A stretch of DNA of 64,000 nucleotides from Elymus sibiricus (lineage: Eukaryota > Streptophyta > Magnoliopsida > Poales > Poaceae): contig CM077665.1 in NCBI GenBank assembly GCA_039707655.1, positions 288,242,205-288,306,204 of the forward strand, given 5' to 3'. The notes beneath the pieces are model-generated. The model did no database searches. It was not told where the DNA came from and saw only the letters and a list, made by a program, of their open reading frames with translations. Position numbers and translations under genes: made by a program. Below, piece after piece: positions 45,424 to 57,650 of this stretch (position 1 is the first letter of the stretch; the number at the start of each line of letters is the position of its first letter).

Positions 45424-46386
45424 AAGCAGGGAACTATGGTGCTGCCCTCCACTCTCTCCCCCTCCCCTCTAGCGACCGCGACGGCGGGCCTATTCCCACG
45501 TCCCACCTCCCCATTCTCGTCTCCTTCCCCTTCGGCCGACCCTCCCTCCTCCTTCCCTCCCTCGCTGTCCGGCCTCTGTGACTCGCATTCCCTACACCTC
45601 CACCCGGTCTCGTCGACTAATAGGTTTTGGGCACTCGACGGGAACTCTTCGGACTCGGAAGACAATTGCGCTCCCTCCGCGTCCCCTCTGCCGCTCCCAT
45701 GCTCACAGGGGTGCCTAAGGTAAGGAAATTCGCTCCGGGGGGACCGTGGTCGTGTGGTGACCTCGCCGGCGGCATCTGCTAGGTGGCACGTCATGCGGCG
45801 GTGTAACTTCAAATCTGGTAGGGGTGACTGGTCGATGGATCTCTCCCCCCTCCTTCCTGACTAGTCCTTTGTGTCACCGGGTGTGTCGCCCTCCGCTCTG
45901 CCGGTGGCCCCGTCCACCTCGTCCGTGCTATCGGCGGGATGACAACCTAGGTCTCTGACGTCCAATGTCTCGATGCTGTTTGTAATTGGTGGGGCGGCAG
46001 CGGCGCCTGCGTCGGGGTCGGAAACCCTAGGGCTAGCAGCCACGTCGAGGCTGGCCCTGGTGGTGGGCCGGGGTTTGTGCCGGGAGGCTTGTGGGCCGGC
46101 CCCTTCGTTCGAGCTGGCCCTTTTGTCTGACGTGTCTCCCCCCTTATCACTTCTGGTCCGGTCTGGTCACACGGGCCTTCCTCTGAGCCTGTTTGCCACC
46201 CTTTGTGCCTAAGCCTGTTGAGGCCCGTGTGAGCGGCTATATGTGGATAAGAAAGGGCGTGACTGACCCTGATCTAGGGTTTCCAGCCTCTTCCTATGAC
46301 CTCCGTCGCTTCCCCTTTCGCATCCGCCGTCTTGTCAGATCTAAACCGCCTCCCGTCTGCTGATCTCCTATGCTGCTAGTCTCTCC
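45424..46386 (+). other. 5' leader of the LINE
   Basis: GC-rich sequence (GGGAACTATGGTGCTGCCC start) without a supported protein. In LINEs this region holds the internal promoter; no motif can be named here. Confidence 0.6.
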
Positions 46387-48677
46387 ATGGACAAATCTCG
46401 GGCATCCTCCTCGGAGGCCCTGTCTGCCAGTAAGAGGGGGCGTGAGGGCTCTTTTGAGACCAAGCGCTCGCCGGATCTGGAGTACAAGGCGGCGCTTCGG
46501 GAAAAGTTGGAGGCGGAGCGCGCCGTCCGCAACCAGGTGGACCGCGATCGCGCGGCGTGGGCGGCTGGGCCATAGTGGCTCTAGCGCGACGAGCAGGCAC
46601 GCGCTGCGGCTGTAGTCGATCCGTGGGAAGTGGCGGCTGCTGGGGTGAAGGATCCCCCGCCGGGTCCCCAGCCTGATCTCCCCCACGGTCCGGGCGGCTA
46701 GGTGCAGGCTGGGCGCGGGGGTGGCTCTGGATCTGACCCTGTGGTTCGCTCCGGGGCAGGTCGGCACACGGGCAACGGTCCGTACTAGCAGGGTGGTGGC
46801 TATGGGCCTGTGTCTTTCCCTCCAAGGCGCGGCGTTTCTCCCCTGAGGTCCCGGGCTCGTCCTCGACCTCGGTGGGCGATGGCATCCTTCCGCCTCGCCC
46901 CCGCTCCCCCAGGGCTTCATCCCCTCATGGGGTGTGGGTCCGGTCGCTGGTGGTGGTGCATCCTCCGGCTCTGCTATCCTGACGTGCTTCGCCTACCACA
47001 GATCTAGTCATTTCCAATCGTGATGCAAATTCCCCCCTTTCTGTTTGATTTGCCGTTCGGAGGGACACCTCACTGTTGACTGCCCTGATAGATGCAAGTT
47101 CCCACCTTTCAAGCAATTTGGTATGGGTTTGCCTGGATGCTCATTCTTTGCTCTTGATGGTGCTCTGGATATGCCGATTATTGCCCCGGTTTCTTCTAAT
47201 GTTGATGTGATTACGGTCATCTCTTCCGCTGTCCCGATTCAAGTGATGTCCGATGAGTTGAAGGAGTGGGGCCTTGAAGGTTGGGACTGGCAGATTAACC
47301 AGGTTTCTGATTCGGAGTTTACAGTTACCTTCCCTACTAAGGAAAGTCTGAAAATAAAGGCCTACTGTTCCAGTTTCACTTTGCTTCTCAATCAGGTTAT
47401 GGTCTCGGTGAAGGCTGCAGTGGATGGGACCATACCTGTGCCGTCTCTGTCTGAGGTCTGGGTTCTGCTTGATGATGTTCCATCTGGTCTACGCAATTCT
47501 CCCTTCCTGATGTCTTTCGGGGAGCTCATTGGCAAACCTGCTGCTGTCGATGCTGACTCCTTATAGTTGCCCGGTCCTGCCCGCATGAAGATCTGGTGTA
47601 TTGATCCCGCCCGCGTCCATGGCTCAGTTGATATCTTCCCTGCTCAAGATGCATACAGGTTCGGGTTCGGCTGGAGGGCCAGGCTGCTCAACAAGTTCCC
47701 CCACCCCCGCCCTCCCCCCAAGTCCTCAAGCCTGACCCGTCTGATGGGGGCAGTAACACCGGGGCTGGCAGCAATGCCAACCCTTTCACCACCTCGGAAT
47801 GGGAGGCCATGGGGTCTGAGTCCCGTGGCCTCTTCGCTTTGGGGCCCCGGCTACTAATTGTGGGGTGACCAAGCAGGGGGGTGATCGATCTGCTCAGGAG
47901 GACCCTAAGGAGGTGGATGGGTCCACGCCTTTATCCGGGGCGTGCTCCGGCATCCCCGCCCGCCCTGTGTCACCCTCTCTGTCTGGCATACTGCATGTGC
48001 CATAGTCTTAGCCGCTCCACCCTCCCAGTCCCAGCAGTAAACCCAAGAAGAAGTGTTCGATCCGTAAGTTCTCTGCCAAGAACCGGGCGTCCTTTGGAAC
48101 TAAGGAATTGGGCTCGGGCATGTGTCGGCGTTTGGAGGAGGATCTAGGTGTTGCTGCTTCTGGTCCGGCGGGTGGTGAGGCTTCCTCCCCGGTGGCGCGT
48201 TCCTCGGTTGCGCTGTTGCGCTCCCCTATGTCGACGGCCAGGAAGGGCCTGCGCCGCCAGAACATCACCGTCCCCAACCAAGAGCTTGCGGAGTGCCATG
48301 CCGCGGCTAAAGACCTCGGTCCCCCAGGTACTTCCACCACATCCTCTCCAATTCATTTGGTTCTTCCCTCAGTGCCCGACTCCCACCTTCTTAATATCCT
48401 CTCTAATATCGGGGTTTCGGTCGATCGTAGTGTGGGTTCCCCTTCTTCTTTACTCTCTATGATTCGGCTAAATGAGGAGGCCCAGGCTGCCATTGCCAAA
48501 GCCAAAGAGGCCATGGCTAAATAGGCAGTGGTTGCTCACAGTGATACCGCCGGTCCATCGGGGGCGGGTAGTGGCCCTACTCCCACCGTGGCCAAGAAGG
48601 GGCGCCCTAGTAAAGCTAAAGCCTGTGTGGCCCCATGCAGGTTGAGTCTTCGTATCAAAAACTTGTCTTTTAGATGA
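46387..48677 (+). pseudogene. LINE ORF1 (nucleic-acid-binding protein), broken
   Basis: ATG 46387 opens MDKSRASSSEALSASKRGRE, and a coiled-coil-like stretch (EYKAALREKLEAERAV) follows, with a TAG at 46573. After several frame changes a CCHC zinc knuckle (CLICRSEGHLTVDC, about 47044-47085) and a domain with VWVLLDDVPSGLRNSPF follow, the usual order of DUF4283/zf-CCHC proteins of plant LINEs apart from knuckle position. The C-terminal part (48108-48521) is helical and basic (RKGLRRQNITVPNQE), crosses TAG 48522, and ends at TGA 48675-48677. Family role: binds LINE RNA with ORF2. Confidence 0.8.
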
Positions 48678-51600
48678 AAGCTATCTTCTGGAACGTCCGT
48701 GGTTTCGGTGCTCGGGGGCGCCGGGACCAGATATGCGACTTGGTTCGTGATACTAAAGCTAATTTGGTTGGTTTTGTCGAAACTTTCAAAGCTTATTTCT
48801 CTACTTATGAGCTCTCCTCGATTGCTGGAGCCGACTGTTTCGTTTGGCGCTGCCTTCCGGCGTCTGGCCACTCGGGTGGTATTCTTGTAGGGGCTAGAGT
48901 TGATGTATTTGACTTTGTGGCTTTTGATCATGTGATTTCTTGGGCTAGCATGGTGGTTTATCATAAGAGCCTCAATGTTCTCTGGGAATTAACTGTGGTC
49001 TATGGACCGCCTGATCACTCTCTGTCGTTGCTTTTTTTGGACGAAATCACTGCTAAGATTGACTCTTGCAACATCCCTGTGGTCATTGGAGGTGACTTTA
49101 ACCTCTTGAGATTCCCCACTGAGAAGAGTAACTCGAATTTCTCGTGGCCTTTGGCTGATGCGTTCAATGATTTTATAGCGGACTGCGCCCTCCGCGAACT
49201 TCCCAAATCTGGCTCGCATTTCACCTTGTCAAATCACTAGACCAACCCAATTCGTTCGGTTCTTGATCATGTGTTGATGACTTCTCCTTGGGACCTGCTG
49301 TTCCCCCATGTGTCCCTAGCAGCGTTGCCTCACATTGGCTCGGACAACTCTCCGCTCATCTTGGATTTGGGTCTTAACCACACGGCTATGGTTTCTTGGT
49401 TGCAGTTCGACGCTTCGTGGTTTCTGGTTGACGAATTCGTTGATATGCTTTCAGCTAAAATAACCTCTTTGCTTAATTCCCGAGTTCCTTCTTTTGGTCC
49501 TATGGATGACTGGCATTACTGTTTGAAAGAACTCGGGATATTCCTCAAATGCTGGGGGCGCAATCGTGCGGCAGAAGCCATTAAGTGTAAGCACGACTTG
49601 TTGGGGCATGTCTCAGCGCTGGACTCCGAGGTAGACTTGGGTGGGCTTTCGGCTGCCGGGTGGCAGAAGTGGTACAATCTTGAAGCTCTGCTTATGCAAT
49701 TCCATCGGCATGCTGAGGTACTGGAAGCAGCGCGACACCATTAATTGGACCCTGAAGGGTGATTCCCTCTCGGCATACTTTTTCGCCATTGCTAATGGTC
49801 GTCGCCGTAGAGGCTTGATTAATAGTCTGGTTATTGATGGTGTAAGGGTGGTTAACCCTCACACTATCATGGATCGTGTGTTCAACTTCTTCTCTAGCCT
49901 GATGGCTGCTAGGTCGGCTTCTTGTTTTATTATCTCTTCCAACCTCTAGCAACAAGGTAGAAGGGTGTCAGACAAGGAGAATGTGGCCCTCTCTCTTCCT
50001 TTATCCATGGAAGAGATTGAGCTGGCGATCAATTCGGCCAACTCGAACTCGGCTTCTGGCCCGAATGGTTTTTCTATCCCATTCTTCAAAAAAGTTTTCG
50101 CCTATTTTGCGCCCTCTGGTCTGCGCGATCATTCCAGATTTTTGCCTAGGCACAGTGGATATTTATCGCCTCAATTATTCCATTTTTTCCCTCATCCCCA
50201 AGGTCAAGGGTGATGATTCTATCTCTAACTTTCACCCCATTGCCCTGATTAACAACTTTGCTAAATTCCCCTCTAAAGGGTTTGCAACGAGGCTGACTCC
50301 GGTTGCTCATCGTACCATTAGCCCTACTCTGCCAGCCTTCATCAAAGGGAGACATATCTTGGAGGGTGTTCTTTGTTTGCACGAGATTATGCATGACCTC
50401 AGAGTGCGTGGTTCTAGAGCTATTATTCTCAAACTAGATTTTGAGAAGGCCTATGATTCGGTAAGTTGGGATTTCTTGCGACAAGTGTGACATGCCAAGT
50501 GGTTTGAATTTGGTTTCGTGCATAGACTGATGCAGCTGATGTCTGGGGGACACACGGAGGTGGCTGTTAATGGTTCGGTTAGTAAATACTTTTTCAATGG
50601 TAGGGGCCTATGACAAGGTGATCAGGTTTCTCCTTTTCTTTTCAACTTCGTGGCCGATGCTTTGTCCTGTATACTTGATCGGACGGCCTCGGCTGGGCAT
50701 ATCACTCCTGTCATTTCTCACCTCCTTCCTCACGGCATCACTCATCTTCGGTATGCTGATGATACGATCATCTTAGTGGAACTCAATGATGCTTGCCTTA
50801 CTAATCTTAAATTCATCCTTCTTTGCTTTGAAGCCTTGTCGGGGCTAAAAATCAACTTTTCTAAAAGTGAGGTCTTTGCTATTGGGATCGAGGTCGAGGA
50901 GGCACTTCGGGTTTCCCAGCTCCTTAATTGTTCCCTTGGGTCCTCCCCTTTCAAGTATCTCGGGCTCCCTATCTCCCCTTTTCATCTTAGTGCTAAGGAA
51001 TTCAAGCCTCTGGTTTCCAAGGTGGGCAATAGAGTTATGCTCTGGCGCGGTAGATACAACACCTCAGCAGGGAAAGTTTGTCTTATAAATGCTTGTCTTT
51101 CTTCGCTCGATATGTTCACCATGGTCTTTTATAGGCTGTCGAAAGGCACTCATGAGGGCTTTGATAAGCACAGTGGTGCCTTTTATTGGAATTCTGCGGA
51201 TAACAAATGTAAGTATAGGCTTGTCAAGTGGGCTATCATTTGTCGACCAAAAAGCCTTGGGGGCTTGGGATCCTGAATACCTCCATCATGAACACACGTC
51301 TCATTACTAAATGGTGGTGGAAGATTATGACTGCAACCCCCAGTACCCTTTGGGCCGATCTCCTTAAAGCTAAGTACTACCCCAATGGCAATCCCATGTT
51401 TGCTTCGGCAAACCATGGATCTCAATTTTGGAAAGATCTTGTTAGGGTTAGGGATGTTTTTTGGGAGCATGCTAAATTTTTGGTCAAGAATGGAGCCTCC
51501 ACTCGTTTTTGGTTGGATTGGTGGACTGGTGATTACACACTTGCTTCTGCTTTTCCTACTTTATTTTCTTACTGCTCCTCCCCTGAGATCTCAATCTCCG

Positions 51601-52330
51601 AGCTCTCCCGGAAAAATTGGGATTTGGGTTTCCGTAGGCCCCTTTCTCCTGCAGAGCTAGGGGACTGGCAGCGGCTTGCTGCTATGTTCCCAATCCTCTC
51701 GGAGGAGGAGGGCTCGGTTACTTGGCCTCATGTTGTGTTCGGAAAGTTTTCTATTAAGTCTTTGTATTCCAGAATTATTGCGGGTAACCCCACTTCTAAG
51801 TTCAAAGCCATTTGGGCTGCCACGATCCCTCCCTAGATCAAGATCTTTCTCTGGTAGGCCACGAGGGGTCGGCTGCCCTCTGCAGACCAGATTCGAAAAA
51901 GGAACGGACCTGTCTCGGCTGCTTGTAATCTTTGCTCAGTGTAGGAGAGACTAACCATATCTTTTTTGGTTGTCCTCTGGCCAAGGTGATGTGGGGTTGT
52001 GTACGATCGTGGCTTCAAACCTCTTGGACTCCCTCTTCATTCTCTTATGTCCGTTTGTTAACCTCTAATCTTCAGGGACGTTCTAAGAGGATCTTTTGGG
52101 TTGGGATGGGTGCTCTTTGCTGGTCGCTGTGGACTACCAGAAATAAATTCACCATTGAGGGTGTGTTTCCTAACAAACCTGCTGATGTCCTATTTAAAAT
52201 GTCCATTCTTTTGCAGTAGTGGAAATTATTGACTAAGCCTGTGGATCAGGACGGGTTGGAGGTGCTGATAAACAAAGTTCGAGCGTTTGCCAATCTTCTA
52301 TCCTCCCCTCCAGCCGATGCGCCCCCGTAG
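48674..52330 (+). pseudogene. LINE ORF2 (endonuclease, reverse transcriptase), broken
   Basis: ATG 48674 overlaps the ORF1 stop as ATGA. Residues 1-230 are an exonuclease-endonuclease-phosphatase domain: AIFWNVRGFG, FVETF, VVIGGDFNLLR and GSDNSPLILD, where the usual final SDH is SDN. RT motifs follow: ASGPNGFSIPFF, LKLDFEKAYDSV and the catalytic YADDTIIL near 50755. The block KYLGLPIS, RPKSLGGLG and a C-terminal zinc-binding region (CNLC then HIFFGCPL) match plant LINE order. Stops at 49238, 49742, 50488, about 50612, 51274 and 51834, and frame changes near 49735 and 50130, disable it. It would nick target DNA and copy LINE RNA at the nick. Confidence 0.93.
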
Positions 52331-52536
52331 TATGCTGTTTCACTTCTTAGCAGTAGGTGGTTGGCCTGCGTGCTATTATCTGTGTCATTTGGGCCTGCGT
52401 GTCGTTGAACTCTGGTCGTGTTCTATGTCGTGGTTGGTCTTGTGTGCATTTGGGTAGACGGTGTGGTCATTGCTTGGTTGTTACTCTGCCGTATGGCTTT
52501 ATTTATAAAGTCGGGCGTATGCCTTTTCTCTAAAAA
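52331..52536 (+). other. 3' untranslated region and A-tail of the LINE
   Basis: T- and G-rich sequence ending CCTTTTCTCTAAAAAAA, directly followed by the target duplication. Confidence 0.8.
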
Positions 52537-53099
52537 AAGATAAACAACAAATATGAATGTCTTCAGGGTATGTCTTCAAACAGTAGTATTCAAGCAATGG
52601 CTTCATGGTTCAGAACAGAATGTAAAAGAGTGAAGATAGAACCAGTAGCTTGATGAAGACACATGATTTGTTGGACCAGTTCGAGTTGCCGTGACAACTG
52701 TACGTCTGGTTGTGGAGACTGAGATTCAACTCAAAAGACCTCGTCTTCACCTTGTCCCCCTTGAGCCAAAGTCACTTAGACAGTGCCCAATCACACAGGT
52801 AAGTCTTCAGGGGAGACTTCCAAAACCCGTACAAACTTGGTCACCCGGCAATCCACAGTGACGCTTGGATGCTCTAGGCCCAGACGCCTAACCGTCTAGA
52901 AGAACACAGTCTTCAAGTGTAATAAGTCTTAAGTTCACTCAGAACAGAACGACTTCAGTGATCCTCAAGCACTCTAGCTCTAGGTGTTTAGGTTTATCCT
53001 CGCAGGATAGTTCTCTCTCATTGTCTTCGAGGTGGGTTGCTCCAAAACGACAACATCCATATCTCTCTCTGAGCAGCCAGCTTATGGTGGAAGAGGGGA

Positions 53100-53112
53100 G
53101 CTATTTATAGCC
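53100..53112 (-). promoter_or_regulatory. TATA box in the LTR of H
   Basis: Minus strand GGCTATAAATAGC within the LTR. It is in the element's own orientation and is the expected promoter. Confidence 0.6.
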
Positions 53113-53625
53113 AACAGACAACCCGACCTGATATGACCGAAATGACCCTGGTTCAATGGCCAACCGACACATGTCCCAACAGTCGGATTTAAAACACACG
53201 CGACAACTTTACTTGGGCTACAAGTAAAGCTGACTCAACCAACTCTGGAAGAGATTTCTTCTCATTGTCTTCATTGAAGACAAAGGTATGGGTTGAGCAT
53301 CACGTCAGCGTCTGACTTCGATCACATCGACCCCACTTAACAGTACGGTGGTTCCTGTGACTCAGGAAAGAAGAAACAAAACTACCAAAAGACCGTGTCT
53401 TCGCTTTTCATTATCTTCAAGCGATTATCTTCACGTACCACCAATAGCTTCGGCCATCATCAATGTCTTTAGACACTTTTAGGGGTCATCTTTGACGGTT
53501 AAACCGAATCTCCAGGGACTTCTATCAATGTTATCCTGTGAACTCTCACAAACACAATAGTCCCTCAACCACGTTTGTCTTCAATACTCCAAAACCAAAC
53601 AAGGCTGGCACTAGATGCACTTACA

Positions 53626-53640
53626 ATCTCCCCCCTTTTT
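53626..53640 (-). promoter_or_regulatory. Polypurine tract of H
   Basis: Minus strand AAAAAGGGGGGAGAT adjoins the LTR start TGTAAGTGC. Confidence 0.8.
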
Positions 53641-53935
53641 GGTGATTGATGACAAACTGATTGAAGTTTTCAACGGGGATAAAATATGTGAAGGTAAAGA
53701 CTTGGAGATTGTGATTGCAAGATATAGAGAGCTCCCCCTGAAGACGTGCTTATGAAGATTTTGCTTGGAATGCAAAAGCACATGGTAGGTTAGAATTTGT
53801 GGAGAGGTCCCCCTATATCTTGTAATCCAATCACTATGCATTTAAATGATATTTCGAAGATAATGAAATGCATAATGAAAAATGGGCGTCTGCAGTATGG
53901 GTTCGGCCACATAGGATAAAACTTGAAGTAGCGCC
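53641..53935 (-). other. 3' internal region of H before element E
   Basis: Non-coding sequence between the polypurine tract and the insertion of E. The body of H continues at 60344. Confidence 0.6.
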
Positions 53936-54514
53936 TGACGAGGTCACCTACCCTAGGTAGGGTCATAGACCTCTCATCTAGGACATGCTTGGGGTCCTAC
54001 AAGTTCACGGAAGTCCCAGGACTGCATTATCACTTGGACGAAGGTTCGAAAGGCACTCGGATCCTTGGAAGTCACTCAGACGTTATCAACAACTCGGCCT
54101 AGCTTCAGCACCCGGACGTCCAAAAGCGGAGGTGACATGGGAGCTACAACGTTCAAGAGACTTAATTAGCATTGAATACTATAGACGTTGCGTTACCTGT
54201 AACACTCGTAGTTAACTCAGCAGTTTCCAGTAACTCCGGCAGTTACTAGCATTAATGACCCTCATAATGGCACTCGGCTGGTGGTGGCGCACTCTATATA
54301 AGCCACCCCCCGATGCCAGAAGAGGGGTTATGAACTCTCTGTAATCAGAACACATACCAAGCAACACTTCGCCCCCGGGCTCGAGACGTAAGACTTTTAC
54401 CAGTTCTGAGTGGGGTCCGAACTCGTAAATTCCGAGTGTTACACTTGCTCCGTAGCTAGGCATCGCCCTACTCATACGCCCCCCCGTACTACTGTCAGGA
54501 TTACTCCCACGATA
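53936..54514 (+). repeat. 5' LTR of E
   Basis: Begins TGACGAGGTCACCTACCC and contains CTCTATATAAGCC (TATA, about 54291-54303). It ends CCCACGATA where the partner has CCCATGACA. Confidence 0.85.
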
Positions 54515-54529
54515 GTTGGCGCCCACCGT
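54515..54529 (+). promoter_or_regulatory. Primer-binding site of E
   Basis: GTTGGCGCCCACCGT directly after the LTR, the TGGCGCC type seen in element D. Confidence 0.6.
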
Positions 54530-54617
54530 AGATAGAACTCGGAAGTGTCTCAGTCGAACCAGCGGATATACAGCAAGTCCCTTCGGGTTGACACCGTTCA
54601 GCCCGCGCATAGTCTTC

Positions 54618-55215
54618 ATGCTTATGGGAAGCGATGATACTCTCCTCCTCCTCCGAGAGGCCAGCACGGAGGGCGTTGGCGCGATGACCGAGATATCAGT
54701 CGGACGCCCCCTCCGAGGGGTGATTCATATGGCAAACGACCTTATGATGACGGTCGACCTCACAAAGAAGACCGCAATCTTACTTCTCCTCGCCCCAGAG
54801 CCTATGAGGAAGCAGGCCGACGCCCTCCGCTGGTCAATGCCAGATCCACCATCGCGCAGAGAATGGTGGATAAAAATTGTCTGGTCAGAGACCAAGTGAG
54901 CGGATGGGGGACGTCAGGTCTCGAGTGCTTCTGCAGGTATATCCGAGAGGGCAAGATTCCCCCCAACTACAGGTTGGCGACGGGGATCGGAAAGTTTAAC
55001 GGCGAATCCAAGCCGGAAACTTGGCTCGAGGATTACCGAGTGGCTGTTCAGATTGGAGGTGGAGATGACTTCGTGGCGATGAAGCATGTGCCCCTCATGT
55101 TGGAAGGATCCGCTCGGGCCTGGCGGAACCAGCTGCCTTCTAGCAGCATGTATTGCTGGGAGGACCTGGTGACGTGGCTTGAGACTGCATCGATATTTCC
55201 CCAAAGAGGAAGGGA
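54618..55215 (+). pseudogene. gag fragment of E
   Basis: Frames from ATG 54618 shift near 54740-54860 and then give a clear retrotransposon-gag core: LATGIGKFNGESKPETWLED, QIGGGDDFVAMKHVPLMLEG and SARAWRNQLPSSS. This is the capsid region of gypsy elements, which packages element RNA. It is cut at 55215 by G2. The remaining gag and pol are not found on the far side of the insertion. Confidence 0.8.
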
Positions 55216-56734
55216 TGATGCAGCACAACGACGGTAAGTATTTCCCTGAGTTATGAAACCAAGGTTATTGAACCAGTAGGAGGATCACCACCACCCAATA
55301 TGTAGCACCTGCACACAAACAACAAATACTTGCAACCCGATGCGAAAGAGAGGTTGTCAATCTCTCTACGGTAAAAAGATAGATTAGGTAGTGATAGATA
55401 GAAGAGATAGATCTCTCAAGAACACAGAATAAAAAGAGCACATAAAATATGCAGCAATATGTTTTTGGGTTTTTGGTTTTGTAGATCTGAAAACAAAGAG
55501 GTAAAAAGATAGATCGAAAAGCAATATGTCGGAAAAGTAGACCCGGGGGCCGTAGGGTTCACTAGTGGCTTCTCTCATGAGTATAGCGCACGGTGGGTGA
55601 ACAAATTACTGTTGGGCAATTGATAGAAGATCAAATAATCACGACGATATGCAAGGTGATGATCATTATATAGGCATCACGTCCAAGATAAGTAGACCGA
55701 CTCCTGCCTGCATCTACCACTATTACTCCACACATCGACCGCCATCCAGCATGCATCTAGTGTATTAAGTTCATGGAAAAATGGAGTAATGCAATAAGAA
55801 AGATGACATGATGTAGACAAGATCTATTCATGTAGGAATAGACCCCATCTTGTTATCCTTAATGGCATCGATACATGCGTGCCTTGCTGCCCCTTCTGTC
55901 ACTGGGAAAGAACACCGCAAGATCGAACCCATCACAAAGCACCTCTTCCCATGTCAAGAAAAATCGATCTAGTTGGCCTAACTAAACCAAAGATTCGAAG
56001 AAGAAATATGAGGCTATAAGTAATCATGCATATAAGAGATCAAAATTAACCGGATAGAAACTGATCATGAACTCAAAATTCACCGGATCCCAACAAACAA
56101 ACCGCAAAAGTTTACATCAAATATATCTCCAAGAGACCATTGTATTGAGAATCATAAGAGAGAGAGAGGAAGCCATCTAGCTACTGCCTATGGACCCATA
56201 GGTCTATGGCGGACTACTCACGCATCATCGGAGAGGCACCTATGAAGAAGATGACCCCCTCCGTGATGGTGTTTAGATTGGATCTTGAGGTTCTGGAACT
56301 TGCGGCAGCTGGAATTGTGTTTCGTCAACTCCCCTATGGTTTTTGGAATATTTGGGAATTTATAGGCATCAGAGGCGGTGCAGAGGGGCCCCGTGGAGGG
56401 CACAACCCATCAGGGCGCGTCGAGGGCCCCCTGGCGCGCCCTGGTGGGTTGTGCTCTCCACAGCCCACCTTCCTGGCTCTTCTTTGGCCCACTGGGTGTC
56501 TTCTGGTCCAGAAAAAATCTCCAAAAAGTTTCGTCGCGATTGGACTCCGTTTGGTATTGATATTCTGCGAAGTAAAAAACAAGCAAAAACAGCAACTGAC
56601 ACTTTGGCACTATGTCAATAGGTTAGTCCCAAAAAGTGATATAAAGTTGTTATAAAATGATTGTAAAACATCCAAGAATGATAATATAACAGCATGGAAC
56701 AAGCAAAAATTATAGATATGTTGGAGACGTATCA
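55216..56734 (-). repeat. 3' LTR of G2
   Basis: 1519 bp, TG to CA. The boundary at 55216 interrupts the E gag frame at AGGGA. It contains a CTCTCCACAGCCCACC region with several shadow frames but no real coding. Confidence 0.82.
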
Positions 56735-57650
56735 GCATCCCCAAGCTTAATTCCTACTCGTCCTCGAGTAGGTAAATGATAAAAACAGAATTTTTGATGT
56801 GGAATGCTGCCTAACATGTTCATCTCATATTCTTTTCTTTTGTATAGCATGGACATTTGGACTTGTAAATGATTCAAAGCAATAGTCTAGTTTTAACATA
56901 ATGACTTCAATACTCAACCATGTCAACAAGCAACCATGTCTTTCAAAATATCAACACTAAAGAAAGTTATCCCTAGCCCATCATGCTCAATCATTGATCC
57001 ATTCATGAAACACACTCAAATATTAGCTATGCCCAATGCTTAAGTACAATCATAGTGCCCCTAGTTGGTTCTTTATAAGAGAAGATGGAGACTCAAAGTA
57101 AAAATAAAAATTGCATAAAGTAAATAGATAGGCCCTTCGCAGAGGGAAGTAGGGATTTGTAGAGGTGCCAGAGCTCAAGGTTTAAATTGAGAGAGAAAAA
57201 AATATTTTGGGTGGCATGCCTTTCCTATCAACGAAAACGACAAAGTAGCTCACAATACTTACCATGCTAGATATATCATAGGCGGTTCCCAAACAGAAAA
57301 TAAAGTTTATTCCTTTTTCCACCAAACTTTCACTTTCCATGGCGGGCCGTATCCACGGTTGCCTTCCATACCAACACTTTCCAAGGATCTTATTATTTGA
57401 CAACATAAAGTAAATATTTTTTCTTTTTCATTTCGGGAATGGGCATCCCTATTACCACCGCACTATCGTGCAATGACAAGTGAATAAACACCCATCTTGA
57501 GAATAACACATCTAGCATGGAAAAATATTGGACACTCCCCACCGTTTCATGAGCGGTACGAGCACACAAAAGAGAAAATTTATTTTGAAATTTTAGAGAT
57601 GGCACATACAAATTTGCTTGGAACGGCATGGAAATACCACATATAGGTAA
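55216..57650 (-). mobile_element. LTR element G2 (TGATACGTCTCC family), partial, minus strand
   Basis: A complete LTR (55216-56734) reads, on the minus strand, TGATACGTCTCCAACATATC to TTGTGCTGCATCA. It is preceded by the family tract GAATTAAGCTTGGGGATGC (56735 on). About 0.9 kb of non-coding internal sequence follows, to near 57650, where another element (F) takes over. The family is the same as G1. The right boundary is approximate, and there is no second LTR. Confidence 0.75.

Larger units (their letters stand above)
45424..52536 (+). mobile_element. LINE non-LTR retrotransposon, near full length
   Basis: The element has a GC-rich 5' leader (45424-46386), ORF1, ORF2, and a 3' end TCTAAAAAAA. 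AAGATAAA is duplicated at 45416-45423 and 52537-52544, so insertion was by target-primed reverse transcription into the LTR of H. The length of 7.1 kb is normal for intact plant LINEs. Both ORFs carry stops and frameshifts. The LTR sequence of H continues cleanly on both sides. Confidence 0.92.
45201..53625 (-). repeat. 3' LTR of element H, split by a LINE
   Basis: In its own orientation it starts TGTAAGTGCATCTAG at 53625 and ends AACTAGCA at 45201. Without the LINE (45424-52536) and its duplication it is about 1.3 kb. The adjacent polypurine tract at 53626-53640 proves the orientation: the body lies to the right on the minus strand. It is inserted in the 3' LTR of G1; GAAAG (45196-45200) is the likely target site, but its copy lies outside the window. 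Confidence 0.82.

Noticed and set aside
56206..56655. 149-codon frame starting MADYSRIIGEAPMKK and its complements
   Set aside because: It lies within the LTR of G2, and frames are open on both strands at once; no motif supports a protein.
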